A DNA stretch of 64,000 bases from HRBIN30 sp964534275 (GTDB taxonomy: Bacteria; Desulfobacterota; Binatia; HRBIN30). The translations under genes and the position numbers were made by a program. The stretch covers positions 58,262-122,261 of the forward strand of contig CAZHQG010000010.1 in the NCBI GenBank assembly GCA_964534275.1. Reading direction: 5' to 3'. The notes under the pieces are model-generated. The model was not told the DNA's origin, ran no database searches, and saw nothing but the letters and a program-made list of their open reading frames with translations. Each line of letters opens with the position of its first letter. Positions within the stretch are counted from its first letter, which is position 1. Shown one piece after another: positions 52,665 to 61,214 of this stretch.

Positions 52665-54026
52665 ATGACAAAGAAACGAACATTTGTTAATGCCCGGCCC
52701 GTGCGACTTCTTTTCCCTTGGTCTTTGGCAACATTCACGACGCTCCACCTGGTCTCTGGCGCGGTGGCTCTTGGAGAGGTGCCGCACTGGTCTCGTTTGC
52801 TTGCACCTCTGACAACGGCACGTGAAAACGGAACAGCAGAACTCCTCGCTACGGCTTCGTGGCTCGAAGCGGAACTCCAGCAAGCAGGGTGGGAGGTCGC
52901 GACGCAGTGGTACCAAGCATACCCCTACGAGCAGCGAGCGCTGGGACTCCTCTTGCTCCTTGGAGGCAGTGTCTATGCGGTGTGCATGTGGACACGGCGC
53001 TTTGGCACCGCGACCTGCCTCGCACTCCTGCTGCCACTGCTAGTTGTCTTGCAAATGGAACTTCGGGTTCCACTCACTTGGTTCCTTGCTTTCCGCCAAC
53101 CCAACGTGGCCGCCCGGCTTCCCAATCCAGAAGCAAAAGAGCTGCTGCTGTTCTCCGCGCATTTTGACACCAAAACAGATTTGCTCGACCACGTCGCGCG
53201 AGCGCCGATTTTGGCGTTCGCGGCACCGGCGGTCGTCATCATGGCCGCGATTGCAGCCGGTAGTTTCGTGGCACACCAAGCCGGGAACTTGTCTCCTGGA
53301 AGAGCCACCTTGGCTCGCATCGCCGGCTGGATGGGCGTGGTGTACGGCGCGGCCCTGGCGGCTGTGTTCACCGGAGGCGCTCTGCGCGCCCAGCGTAGCC
53401 CCGGCGCACTCGATGATGGGGCCGCCTGCGCGGTCCTCGTGCGACTTGCGCACGAGCTTGCGGCGGCTGCACCCCGGGCGGTCGAGGTGCAGCTCGTGTT
53501 TTTTTCCGGAGAGGAACTTGCGGTACAAGGAGCCACAGCGTTTTTGCGAGCATGGGATCCTCCACCTGGTCGAACGTTGCGCCTCGTCAACCTCGACCCA
53601 ATCGGGGCGTCGGCAGACTTGCAAGTTTTGGGTTCCGAGCGAGCCTTTCTCCGCGGGTACGCGCCGAGCACCGAGGTCGTAGGCCTTCTCGATCGTGCCC
53701 ACCGCAAACTGCGCGGAAGCTCTCTGCCGGTGGCGGAAGTCGTTGGCCTTACCGACGCGTGGACTTGGCTTCGGCACGGTTACCGGGCAGCAACGCTTCT
53801 CAGCGCCGTGCCACCGTTTGTGATTCCCCGCGGGTTACACTCCGTGGAAGACAACAGCAACCGAGTGGACTTGCCGTCGCTCGATTTCGCTTTGCAACTG
53901 TTGCGCACTGTCGTTGCGATTGCAGACGACGAGGCTGGCGGTGCTGCAGCCCGCGGTGCGGAAACGTCTGCGCGTAGGGATCCCTCGTCCCTGAAGGAGG
54001 CCAGAGTATGGATCGCAGGCGCCTAG
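52665..54026 (+). CDS. membrane-anchored M28 family metallopeptidase
   Basis: A 453-residue protein combining about five transmembrane helices (LGLLLLLGGSVYAVCMW, TCLALLLPLLVVLQ, ILAFAAPAVVIMAAIAAGSF, IAGWMGVVYGAALAAVFTGG among them) with an M28 aminopeptidase fold. The two-zinc ligands are all present: His/Asp in FSAHFDTKT, Asp in GALDDGAACAV, Glu-Glu in FFSGEELAVQGA, Asp in VNLDPIG and His in GLHSVEDNSN. No ribosome site precedes the ATG at 52665, so a leaderless mRNA or another start is possible. Divergent from the deacylase; both could act on D-amino-acid or acylated peptide material. Confidence 0.85.
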   Translation: MTKKRTFVNARPVRLLFPWSLATFTTLHLVSGAVALGEVPHWSRLLAPLTTARENGTAELLATASWLEAELQQAGWEVATQWYQAYPYEQRALGLLLLLGGSVYAVCMWTRRFGTATCLALLLPLLVVLQMELRVPLTWFLAFRQPNVAARLPNPEAKELLLFSAHFDTKTDLLDHVARAPILAFAAPAVVIMAAIAAGSFVAHQAGNLSPGRATLARIAGWMGVVYGAALAAVFTGGALRAQRSPGALDDGAACAVLVRLAHELAAAAPRAVEVQLVFFSGEELAVQGATAFLRAWDPPPGRTLRLVNLDPIGASADLQVLGSERAFLRGYAPSTEVVGLLDRAHRKLRGSSLPVAEVVGLTDAWTWLRHGYRAATLLSAVPPFVIPRGLHSVEDNSNRVDLPSLDFALQLLRTVVAIADDEAGGAAARGAETSARRDPSSLKEARVWIAGA

Positions 54027-54106
54027 CACACACGGCCACTCATTCACTCTGTTGGTGCGCGCGGTGGTTTGACCGATGCATCCACGTGCGTCGCGAAAAG
54101 GTCCGG

Positions 54107-54136
54107 TTGACTCTGCGTAAAAGCGCGCCGTATAAG
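54107..54136 (+). promoter_or_regulatory. promoter of the YCF48-RND-DUF1329 operon
   Basis: TTGACT (54107-54112), an 18-base spacer and TATAAG (54131-54136). Transcription would begin near 54143, just ahead of the YCF48 gene. Confidence 0.6.
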
Positions 54137-54165
54137 GCGCCATTGTTCCCAGTGTGAGGATTCCT

Positions 54166-55194
54166 GTGCAACGCATCCGTGTTCACAAGTGGCTTGCAGT
54201 TCCTCTTGTCCTCACGAAGCTCACGACTGCGCTCGTGCTGCTGACGCTCGGGCCAGGCGTAGCACGCGGTGCTTCGGACTCCGGGCGTATTGTCGACAAC
54301 TTGTTCGCAACGGCTTTCGTGAGTGCAGACGAGGGATGGGCGGTAGGAGCGTTTGGTTCCGTGTATCATACCACCGACGGGGGGAGGACCTGGACCCCGC
54401 AACAGTCCGGCACCCTAGAGCAACTGTTCGGGGTTTCCTTCGCGAACTCGCAAGTGGGGTGGATTGTGGGTCGCACGGGAATCGTGCTCCACACGCGAAA
54501 CGGTGGTCGCCAATGGAAGAAGCAAGGAAGTTTCAACAAACACTTGTTTCACGTGGCGGCCATCGATGAGCAAACCGCTTGGGCAGTGGGCGATTGGGGT
54601 GCTCTGCTGGTTACGCGCGACGGCGGGAACACGTGGCAAGATCGGTCACTGGAACGAGACGTGATTCTTTACGCCCAGTCGTGGCCCGATGCCGAGCACG
54701 GTTGGATTGTCGGCGAGACCGGGGTGGTCCTGCGAACCGAGGACGGAGGAGCGACTTGGCACGAAGTGGACACCGGAGTGGCGAAAACTCTCTTCGGGGT
54801 TCACTTTGTCGACCGCGACCGTGGCTGGGCTTGCGGGCTCGACGGGCTCATTTTGCACACGCGCGACGGGGGCAAGACGTGGACGGTCCAGCGCGGCGAC
54901 CCGGAAATTAGCGGCCTCGAACAAGTCGGGGTCGAAGCGCAACTAGAAAACGCGAGCCTGTATGACATCGTGGTGCGGGGGAAAGTCGGAGTGGCAGTCG
55001 GAGACATCGGCACGATTTTCTTCAGCACCGACGGCGGCCAAAGCTGGCAGCGCAAGGACGTGCCGAGCGATTGGCGTTTGGGCTGGACCCGAAGCGTGTC
55101 GCTGGTGTCGAACGGCGCGGGCATGATCGTGGGTGCGGGAGGGTTGACGGTGCGGATCGATGGCCAACGACTCGTGAGGCCAGGGAGACCTTGA
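54166..55194 (+). CDS. YCF48/BNR-repeat propeller protein
   Basis: A 342-residue exported propeller with YCF48-type repeats (GWAVGAFGSVYHTTDGGRTW, GWIVGRTGIVLHTRNGGRQW, AWAVGDWGALLVTRDGGNTW, GWIVGETGVVLRTEDGGATW, GWACGLDGLILHTRDGGKTW, each followed by a short loop). The signal peptide core is VLTKLTTALVLLTLG. Start is ambiguous between GTG at 54154 and GTG at 54166; the latter has GAGGA at normal distance. It precedes the RND-superfamily transporter by 3 bases, a partnership seen widely for YCF48 periplasmic proteins. Confidence 0.88.
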   Translation: MQRIRVHKWLAVPLVLTKLTTALVLLTLGPGVARGASDSGRIVDNLFATAFVSADEGWAVGAFGSVYHTTDGGRTWTPQQSGTLEQLFGVSFANSQVGWIVGRTGIVLHTRNGGRQWKKQGSFNKHLFHVAAIDEQTAWAVGDWGALLVTRDGGNTWQDRSLERDVILYAQSWPDAEHGWIVGETGVVLRTEDGGATWHEVDTGVAKTLFGVHFVDRDRGWACGLDGLILHTRDGGKTWTVQRGDPEISGLEQVGVEAQLENASLYDIVVRGKVGVAVGDIGTIFFSTDGGQSWQRKDVPSDWRLGWTRSVSLVSNGAGMIVGAGGLTVRIDGQRLVRPGRP

Positions 55195-55197
55195 ACG

Positions 55198-57594
55198 ATG
55201 TTGCCGCGGGACTGGATCGAAGGGTATTTGTACTTCCTTCTTCGCCGCCGCGTGGCGGTTTCTCTCGTCGTGGGGGTCGGCACGCTGTTCTTCATCTGGT
55301 TTACCGCCACCCAGCTCACGATCTTCACGAGCTTTTTCGACCTCATGCCGCCGAACCACCCCTACATCCAGCTTTACATCAAGTACCGGAGCATGTTCGG
55401 CACCGCCAACCAACTAGTCATGGTGGTCGAAGCACGGAAGGGGACGATTTTCGACCACCCGGAGATCATCGCGAAGGTCGACCGCATCACGGTGGACCTG
55501 TTGCACAACGTTCCCGGAGTCAACGGCGAGCAGGTGTTATCGATTACCCACCCGAAGCTGAAAACCACCTTGACCTCCGGTTCGGGGATCAAGGTGGTCC
55601 CGTTGATGTACCCTCGCCTGCCGCAGGACCAAGAAGACATGGAGTTCCTCCGGCAAAAGGTTTACACGACCGAAGGGGTGCGCGGCTTTTTCGTGTCTCC
55701 TGACGATACAGCCACGCTGATCACTGCTGGCTTCTGGGAAGAGTACTTCGACCTCGCCACCATGTGGCGGCGAGTTCAGGAGATCGTACAACGAGAGGAG
55801 GCGGACGGCTTGGTCAAAATTTACGTCGCTGGCCCGCCTGTACTTTATGCGTATTTCAACGAAGCCCTCTCGAAAATGGGCTACGTGTTTTTTGCCACCG
55901 CAGCCGCCATTGTTCTCCTGTTGTGGTTTTACTTCCGCTCCCTTCAGGGCGTGCTCATCCCTGTCTTTTCGGGGCTGATGAGCGCCATTTGGGGGCTGGG
56001 ATTTGCCGGGCTCTGCGGCTTCACGCTCGATCCGTTGGTGCTGGTGGTGTTTGTGCTCATCACGGCCCGCGCGCTCAGCCACTCCGTGCAGTCGATGGAG
56101 CGGTACCACGACGAGTATTTCCTCACGCAAAACAAACACGAAGCCATCGTGCGTTCTTACCGTGCACTGTTTCCGCCAGCGATGGTGTCGATCGTTGCGG
56201 ACGGTCTGGCGATCCTCACCATTGCCGTGGCCAGCATCCCGCTGATGCAGAAACTCGCATTCGTGGCCAGCTTTTGGATCATCAGCATCTTTTTGAGCGT
56301 CGTCACCTTGCATCCGATCATTCTCACGTTCGTGCGGCCACCCAAAGCCCATCCTCCTGGGCGCCGAATCTCGGACGTCATCTACGAAGGGATCAGCCGT
56401 GGCCTCATCGCCGTTGGCCAAGGCAACCTGCGCTGGTTCGTCGTCGGGTTGTTTGCGGTCACCATGGCCTTTGGCGTCTACTTTGCGCACAAACTGAAAA
56501 CCGGCGACACCGAACCAGGGGCAGCGTTGCTTTACCACGACCACCCGTACAACGTGGCGTTTCGCAAACTCAACGAAAAGTTCGTCGGCGTGGCCAGCCA
56601 GCTGGTGATCATCGCGGAAGGGAAAAAGCCCGAAGCCATCAAAGAGGCCAAAACGCTCAATGACATCGAACTCTTTGCCCGTCACATGACCCAAGGCGAA
56701 GGCGCAAACGGGAACATCACCGCCGCCACGCTGCTCAAGAAGATTTACCGTACGTTTCGCGAGGGCGACCCGAAGTGGGAAATGCTGCCCACACGTGACG
56801 ATCACATTGGCCAGTTGTTCTATTTGCTCACCGCCGGAACCAGCCGGGGCGAGATGGACCGCTTCTTCAGCCCCGACTACACCAACGCGACCATTACGAT
56901 CTTGTACCGCACCTACAACAACGAGATTATCCACAACGCAATCGACCGTGCGAAGGCCTACATCGCCGAACACAGCCGCCCGGATGACAGCGTGCGTTAC
57001 CTACTCGCAGGCGGGTTGCTTGGCATTCTTGCTGCCACGAACGAAGAAGTGGAGTGGTCGTACCGGGTCAACGTGCCGCTCATTTTCTGCGTCGTGTTCG
57101 TGCTGAGCTTCCTCACCTACTGGTCGGTACTGGGCGCGCTGATCGTGATGATCCCATCCATCGTTGCCCAACCGTTGTCCGAAGCCGTGATGTATCTTGC
57201 GGGGATCGACTTCAACATCAACTCCTTGCCGGTCGCGGCAGTGGGGATCGGCATTGGCATCGATTACGGATACTACGTGCTCAGCCGCATCGTCGAGGAA
57301 TACGAGGAAACAGGAGACTTCGACGAAGCAAACCGGCGCGCGATTTTAACGACTGGCAAAGCGATCATTTTCACTTGCACCACGCTTGTCGTTAGCGTCG
57401 TCTTCTGGCTCTTCTTCCCCCTCAAGTTCCAGGCAGAAATGGCGTTCGTGCTGATGCTGCTCATGATTTTCCATGCTGCCGGCGCCTTGTTGTTCATCCC
57501 GGCGATGGTTTCGTTGCTACGGCCGCGGTTTGCAGTGGCACGGGCGGAACAGCGTGCCGAGGCCGTACTCTTGCAAGCGGGCGCGAGTCGTTGA
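55198..57594 (+). CDS. RND superfamily (MMPL-type) transporter
   Basis: A 798-residue inner-membrane transporter with two halves of six helices and two periplasmic loops, about 250 residues shorter than the HAE1 pumps in this window. The N-terminal helix is VAVSLVVGVGTLFFIWFTA, the first helix block begins MGYVFFATAAAIVLLLWFYF, and the C-terminal block contains VAAVGIGIGIDYGYYVLSRI with the membrane acid typical of MMPL/HpnN-type proteins. Together with YCF48 and DUF1329 it probably moves a lipid or hydrophobic compound between membranes; the substrate is unknown. Confidence 0.9.
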   Translation: MLPRDWIEGYLYFLLRRRVAVSLVVGVGTLFFIWFTATQLTIFTSFFDLMPPNHPYIQLYIKYRSMFGTANQLVMVVEARKGTIFDHPEIIAKVDRITVDLLHNVPGVNGEQVLSITHPKLKTTLTSGSGIKVVPLMYPRLPQDQEDMEFLRQKVYTTEGVRGFFVSPDDTATLITAGFWEEYFDLATMWRRVQEIVQREEADGLVKIYVAGPPVLYAYFNEALSKMGYVFFATAAAIVLLLWFYFRSLQGVLIPVFSGLMSAIWGLGFAGLCGFTLDPLVLVVFVLITARALSHSVQSMERYHDEYFLTQNKHEAIVRSYRALFPPAMVSIVADGLAILTIAVASIPLMQKLAFVASFWIISIFLSVVTLHPIILTFVRPPKAHPPGRRISDVIYEGISRGLIAVGQGNLRWFVVGLFAVTMAFGVYFAHKLKTGDTEPGAALLYHDHPYNVAFRKLNEKFVGVASQLVIIAEGKKPEAIKEAKTLNDIELFARHMTQGEGANGNITAATLLKKIYRTFREGDPKWEMLPTRDDHIGQLFYLLTAGTSRGEMDRFFSPDYTNATITILYRTYNNEIIHNAIDRAKAYIAEHSRPDDSVRYLLAGGLLGILAATNEEVEWSYRVNVPLIFCVVFVLSFLTYWSVLGALIVMIPSIVAQPLSEAVMYLAGIDFNINSLPVAAVGIGIGIDYGYYVLSRIVEEYEETGDFDEANRRAILTTGKAIIFTCTTLVVSVVFWLFFPLKFQAEMAFVLMLLMIFHAAGALLFIPAMVSLLRPRFAVARAEQRAEAVLLQAGASR

Positions 57595-57624
57595 ATGAAC
57601 AGTCTCCGAGAAGGGAGGAGCGCG

Positions 57625-58983
57625 ATGAAGGGACCAAGAATCCGGGCGCTTGGGTCTATCGCCGCTTTATGGCTCGGGACTGGCTGCCTGCTCGCCGTCC
57701 TGGTACGTGCAGCTTCAGCTCAAGGGAATCTTGCGCCGGGCACCGTGCTCAGCCGAGAAAACTGGCAGCTCGCGGAAGGGCTCCTACCTCCCGAAATTTT
57801 GCAACATTACCGCGAAGGGCATTACCAGAATCCAATCATCGACTGGCCCGAAGGCGTGTACCGGTGGGACCCGCGGTTCGTCGCGGCAACCGAGTCGAAT
57901 CGGGGGCGGTACACGATTTCCCCGGAAGGTACGATCCTCGAAGTCGCCACAGGAAAACAGCCGCCGTTCATTTATGGTTTGCCGTTTCCCCAAATCGATC
58001 CTGCAAAGGATTCAAATGCAGCCATCAAAATTTTGTGGAACTTTAACTACCAGTACTGGAACGAAGGGAGCAGCCACAACTTGGTTCGTCTCGTGTGGGT
58101 ACGCCCCAAAGGCGTGGACCGCGAAGCGACCCAGGATGTGTACTTCCAGTACTACGACGGCCAAGACCCGGAGTACCAGCTTCCGAACCCGAACAATTTC
58201 TCGATGCAGTTTGTTGCGGTCGCCACGTCCCCTGCCGACCTGCACGGTACTGCGTCGCTTACCTGGAGATATCGCGACCCGAACAAGCGAGACTCGAACT
58301 GGGCTTACGTGCCCGCCCTGCGGCGCGTTCGTGCCGTGAGCCCAGCCAATCGGTCCGATGGCTTTCTCGGCTCGGACATGAGCCAAGACGATGGTCCATT
58401 TTTCGATGGAAAGCCAGAAGACTTCACTTGGAGTTTCGTAAAAGAAGCGGAAACGTTACGCATCGTCGACCCGGAAAGTTTTCAAGGCCTTCCGGAACGC
58501 TATTGGCTTCCGGAAGGCGGGTGGCGAACGGTCTGGGCCAACGACAAGGTGGTCGGCTTTCAGTTCCCCGACTGGCGCGGCATTGCCTGGGCACCCGTGC
58601 GTGCTGCGCTGGCCAAACGCAAAGTTTGGGTGATCGAAGGCGTTCCCAAAGACCGATACTACCTTTATGGCCGGATCGAGCTGTACATCGACAAGGAGAC
58701 CTACCAGGGCGCGTGGAACCGCAAGTTCGGCTGGAACGGCGAGCACATCAACACCCTTCAAGTGATCGCTTACCAACGCGATAAAAACCGCCGACCGACC
58801 GACGGAAAGGACGAGTACCAGTGGTCTTCGCACTTCTCGTTCCAGTGCGCAGAAAACGTGAAGCTCAATCGCGCCACTGTGGCAGGACTCGTACCAGCGG
58901 GCAAAGACATTCCCAACGACCGGCGGGTTCGTTTCGCCGCCAGCTTTTTCGATTCGGCGACCTTGAACCGGTTTGGCAAATAA
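57625..58983 (+). CDS. DUF1329 family outer-membrane-associated protein
   Basis: A 452-residue exported protein of the DUF1329 (LolA-like superfamily) family. It has a signal peptide (IAALWLGTGCLLAVLVRAASA) and family stretches such as GKQPPFIYGLPFPQIDP, WAYVPALRRVRAVSPANRSDGFLGSDMSQDD (two motif blocks), and DFTWSFVKEAETLRIVDP. Start at 57625 is set by GGGAGGAG. DUF1329 genes usually travel with a DUF1302 barrel, an RND transporter and YCF48; here DUF1302 is missing from the set. Confidence 0.9.
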   Translation: MKGPRIRALGSIAALWLGTGCLLAVLVRAASAQGNLAPGTVLSRENWQLAEGLLPPEILQHYREGHYQNPIIDWPEGVYRWDPRFVAATESNRGRYTISPEGTILEVATGKQPPFIYGLPFPQIDPAKDSNAAIKILWNFNYQYWNEGSSHNLVRLVWVRPKGVDREATQDVYFQYYDGQDPEYQLPNPNNFSMQFVAVATSPADLHGTASLTWRYRDPNKRDSNWAYVPALRRVRAVSPANRSDGFLGSDMSQDDGPFFDGKPEDFTWSFVKEAETLRIVDPESFQGLPERYWLPEGGWRTVWANDKVVGFQFPDWRGIAWAPVRAALAKRKVWVIEGVPKDRYYLYGRIELYIDKETYQGAWNRKFGWNGEHINTLQVIAYQRDKNRRPTDGKDEYQWSSHFSFQCAENVKLNRATVAGLVPAGKDIPNDRRVRFAASFFDSATLNRFGK

Positions 58984-59008
58984 CTTCCTCCCATCGACAG
59001 GTTCGCTC

Positions 59009-59803
59009 ATGAACAACTTCGAGACGCTTCTCTACCGTTTGGAAAACAACGTCGCGTGGATCACCTTGAACCGCCCCGAGCAGCGAAACGCAGTGAACGC
59101 GACCATGCGCGAAGAACTGCTACGCTTGTTCGCCGAGGCGCAAACCAATCCAGAGGTGCGCGCCGTCGTTTTGACAGGTGCTGGGAAGGGGTTCTGCACC
59201 GGAGCCGATCTCTCCGGACCACGCACTTCAGGGCCCCAAGGCCCTGGCGCAACCCGCCTAGTCATGAAAACGAGTTCCCAACGACTCATCCGCGCACTCT
59301 GGGAGCTAGAGAAACCGGTCGTGTGCGCGGTCAACGGCGTAGCTGCCGGTCTCGGTGCGCATCTGGCCTTCGCTGCCGACTTGGTCCTCGCCTCCACCGA
59401 GGCTCGCTTTATCGAAGTGTTCGTGAGGCGCGGCCTGTGTGTGGATGCCGGCGGGGCGTTCTTGCTCCCCCGCTTGGTGGGCTTACAACGAGCCAAAGAA
59501 CTGGTGTTTTTTGGCGACGACCTGAGTGCAGAGCAAGCCGAACGGTGGGGCCTAGTGAACCGCGTGGTCGCTCCCGCGGATCTCGAACCCACCGCACGTC
59601 AGTGGGCGGAACGACTCGCTCAAGGACCTACCCTTGCCCTGGGCTTTTCCAAACGTCTTCTGAACCGCTCCCTCGAATCCGACCTCGAAACATGCCTGGA
59701 AGAGGAGGGTTTGGCCCAAGCCATCGTCGCCCAGTCAGAAGATCTCAAAGAAGGCGTGCAAGCTTTCTTGGAGCGACGCGCCCCGCAGTTCAAGGGACGC
59801 TAG
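59009..59803 (+). CDS. enoyl-CoA hydratase/isomerase family protein
   Basis: A 264-residue crotonase-fold enzyme. ITLNRPEQRNAVNATM, the CoA oxyanion motif AGKGFCTGADLSG (about 61-73) and VNGVAAGLGAHLAFAADLVLA are canonical. VFVRRGLCVDAGGAFLLPRLVG contains the second active-site segment, where Asp (CVDAGG) replaces the usual hydratase Glu, favouring an isomerase or another crotonase reaction. It follows the DUF1329 gene by 25 bases, so transport and CoA-ester degradation may be linked. Confidence 0.9.
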   Translation: MNNFETLLYRLENNVAWITLNRPEQRNAVNATMREELLRLFAEAQTNPEVRAVVLTGAGKGFCTGADLSGPRTSGPQGPGATRLVMKTSSQRLIRALWELEKPVVCAVNGVAAGLGAHLAFAADLVLASTEARFIEVFVRRGLCVDAGGAFLLPRLVGLQRAKELVFFGDDLSAEQAERWGLVNRVVAPADLEPTARQWAERLAQGPTLALGFSKRLLNRSLESDLETCLEEEGLAQAIVAQSEDLKEGVQAFLERRAPQFKGR

Positions 59804-59811
59804 GTCCACCT

Positions 59812-59848
59812 GCTCTACTGCTCGCTTGCATCCCCTGAGCAGTGGAGC
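59812..59848. terminator. hairpin between convergent genes
   Basis: A 12-bp stem with one G-U pair (GCTCTACTGCTC / GAGCAGTGGAGC) and a 13-base loop sits between stops at 59803 (+) and 59856 (-). It lacks a T tract; it may end both transcripts or act with Rho. Confidence 0.45.
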
Positions 59849-59855
59849 CTGCTCC

Positions 59856-60518
59856 CTACGGCAAGGGCGCTCCCCACTGGTTCAGGGAGATAAATCGCCG
59901 CACGGGCAGGCGCTTGGCCGGTTTGAAGTCTTCGCCCTTAAAGTACGCAACGGGCAGCAACGCTGTCTGCGTCACATGCTCAGGAATTCCCAGTAGTGCC
60001 GCGGCCTCTTTCTCGTACATCAGGTGAAGAGTCGTCCACGCGGAGCCAAGCCCACGGGCGCGCAACGCCAGCATCAGAGACCACGCGGCGGGCAAAATGG
60101 ACCCGTACAGCGAAGCCTGCATGACGACAGGGCCATGCTCGGCCCGGCCCTCGACGCACGGGATGATATGAACAGGCACTTCGTGCAAATGTTCGGCAAG
60201 GTACGTGGCGGAGTCCACGATCCGTAATGTCTGCTCGCGACGCGGATCGCCTTCTTGCAACTGCGGCGCGTTCTGGTTCAGTTCGCGGTACAACTTGAAC
60301 GCTTGGCGGTATAGGTCTGCGAGTTGTTTGCGTTTACCCGCGTCGGTGACCACTACAAAATGCCAGTTTTGGGCGTTCGAGCCGGTTGGCGCTTGGATCG
60401 CAAGCTCGATGCAACGCTCGATCACATCCAGCGGCACCGGACGGCTCAGATCCAACCGCTTACGCACGGAGCGCGTCGTGGTCAGCAAGGAATCCACCGT
60501 TTGTAGATCTAACGTCAT
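59856..60518 (-). CDS. nitroreductase family FMN enzyme
   Basis: A 220-residue FMN-dependent nitroreductase. The FMN-binding start is TTRSVRKRLDL, with IQAPTGSNAQNWHFVVVTD (about 41-59), ASLYGSILPAAWSLMLALRARGLGSAWTTLH and the C-terminal PVAYFKGEDFKPAKRLPVRRF. Arrangement and size suit the single-domain NAD(P)H nitroreductase group. The start at 60518 has GGAGGAA upstream. Transcribed divergently from the hydrolase at 60633. Confidence 0.9.
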   Translation of the reverse strand: MTLDLQTVDSLLTTTRSVRKRLDLSRPVPLDVIERCIELAIQAPTGSNAQNWHFVVVTDAGKRKQLADLYRQAFKLYRELNQNAPQLQEGDPRREQTLRIVDSATYLAEHLHEVPVHIIPCVEGRAEHGPVVMQASLYGSILPAAWSLMLALRARGLGSAWTTLHLMYEKEAAALLGIPEHVTQTALLPVAYFKGEDFKPAKRLPVRRFISLNQWGAPLP

Positions 60519-60632
60519 CCCGTTCCTCCCAATCGTCGATCCTGCAATTTCCACGTACCAAGCACAATCTCTACAGCGAATGAAGCCTGAGCGCCTCTTT
60601 CTTTTCGTACGGCGTTCAGCGAACTTGGGCGC

Positions 60633-61148
60633 ATGCCTCGACTGCGAGTTCAGTTCATCCATGGGCTCGAGGGCAGCCCTCGCGGAACCAAGGCGCAACT
60701 GTTCGCACAACACTTCGATTCTTGCACCCCCGCCATGGACACCCGAGATTTTTGGAGCTGCGTGGAGCTACAGGCGCGCACCATCAGGGAGTTTCGTCCG
60801 GACATTTTGATTGGTTCTTCCTTTGGTGGCGCCGTTGCTGTGGCGCTGTTGCACCGCGGCAGTTGGCGCGGGCCAACGCTGCTCCTTGCCCCCGCCGTGT
60901 TTCATTACCCCGTGCCGCGCGAGTTGCCACCCGGAGTTCCCGTGTGGATCGTGCACGGCACCCAAGACACGATCGTCGATGTTGCGGACAGCCGGGCGTT
61001 GGCGCGTACGGGAACTCCGGAACTTGTACGGCTCATCGAGGTGGACGACGATCACGCCTTGTCGAACACAGTGGCCACGAGCCAGCTCGTGAGCATCGTC
61101 CGCCAGCTTGCCGACTCATACTGCACGCGAGCTACCGAGCCAGCCTGA
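60633..61148 (+). CDS. YqiA-like small alpha/beta hydrolase
   Basis: A 171-residue single-domain esterase-like protein. It begins with FIHGLEGSPRGTKAQLF, has the nucleophile elbow IGSSFGGAVAVALL (about 60-73), the acid in IVHGTQDTIVD and the His in DDDHALSN, a complete Ser-Asp-His triad. No signal peptide. Length and layout match the YqiA/YcfP group of short hydrolases; substrate unknown. Confidence 0.85.
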   Translation: MPRLRVQFIHGLEGSPRGTKAQLFAQHFDSCTPAMDTRDFWSCVELQARTIREFRPDILIGSSFGGAVAVALLHRGSWRGPTLLLAPAVFHYPVPRELPPGVPVWIVHGTQDTIVDVADSRALARTGTPELVRLIEVDDDHALSNTVATSQLVSIVRQLADSYCTRATEPA

Positions 61149-61184
61149 TCCCGCAGAACCACTGCGATCTTGCTCCGGCGGGCT

Positions 61185-61203
61185 GCCACCGACAATCGGT
61201 GGC
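61185..61203. terminator. hairpin between convergent genes
   Basis: GCCACCGA CAA TCGGTGGC, a perfect 8-bp stem with a 3-base loop, lies between the stops at 61148 (+) and 61215 (-). No T tract. Confidence 0.35.
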
Positions 61204-61214
61204 GCAGTTCCCCA

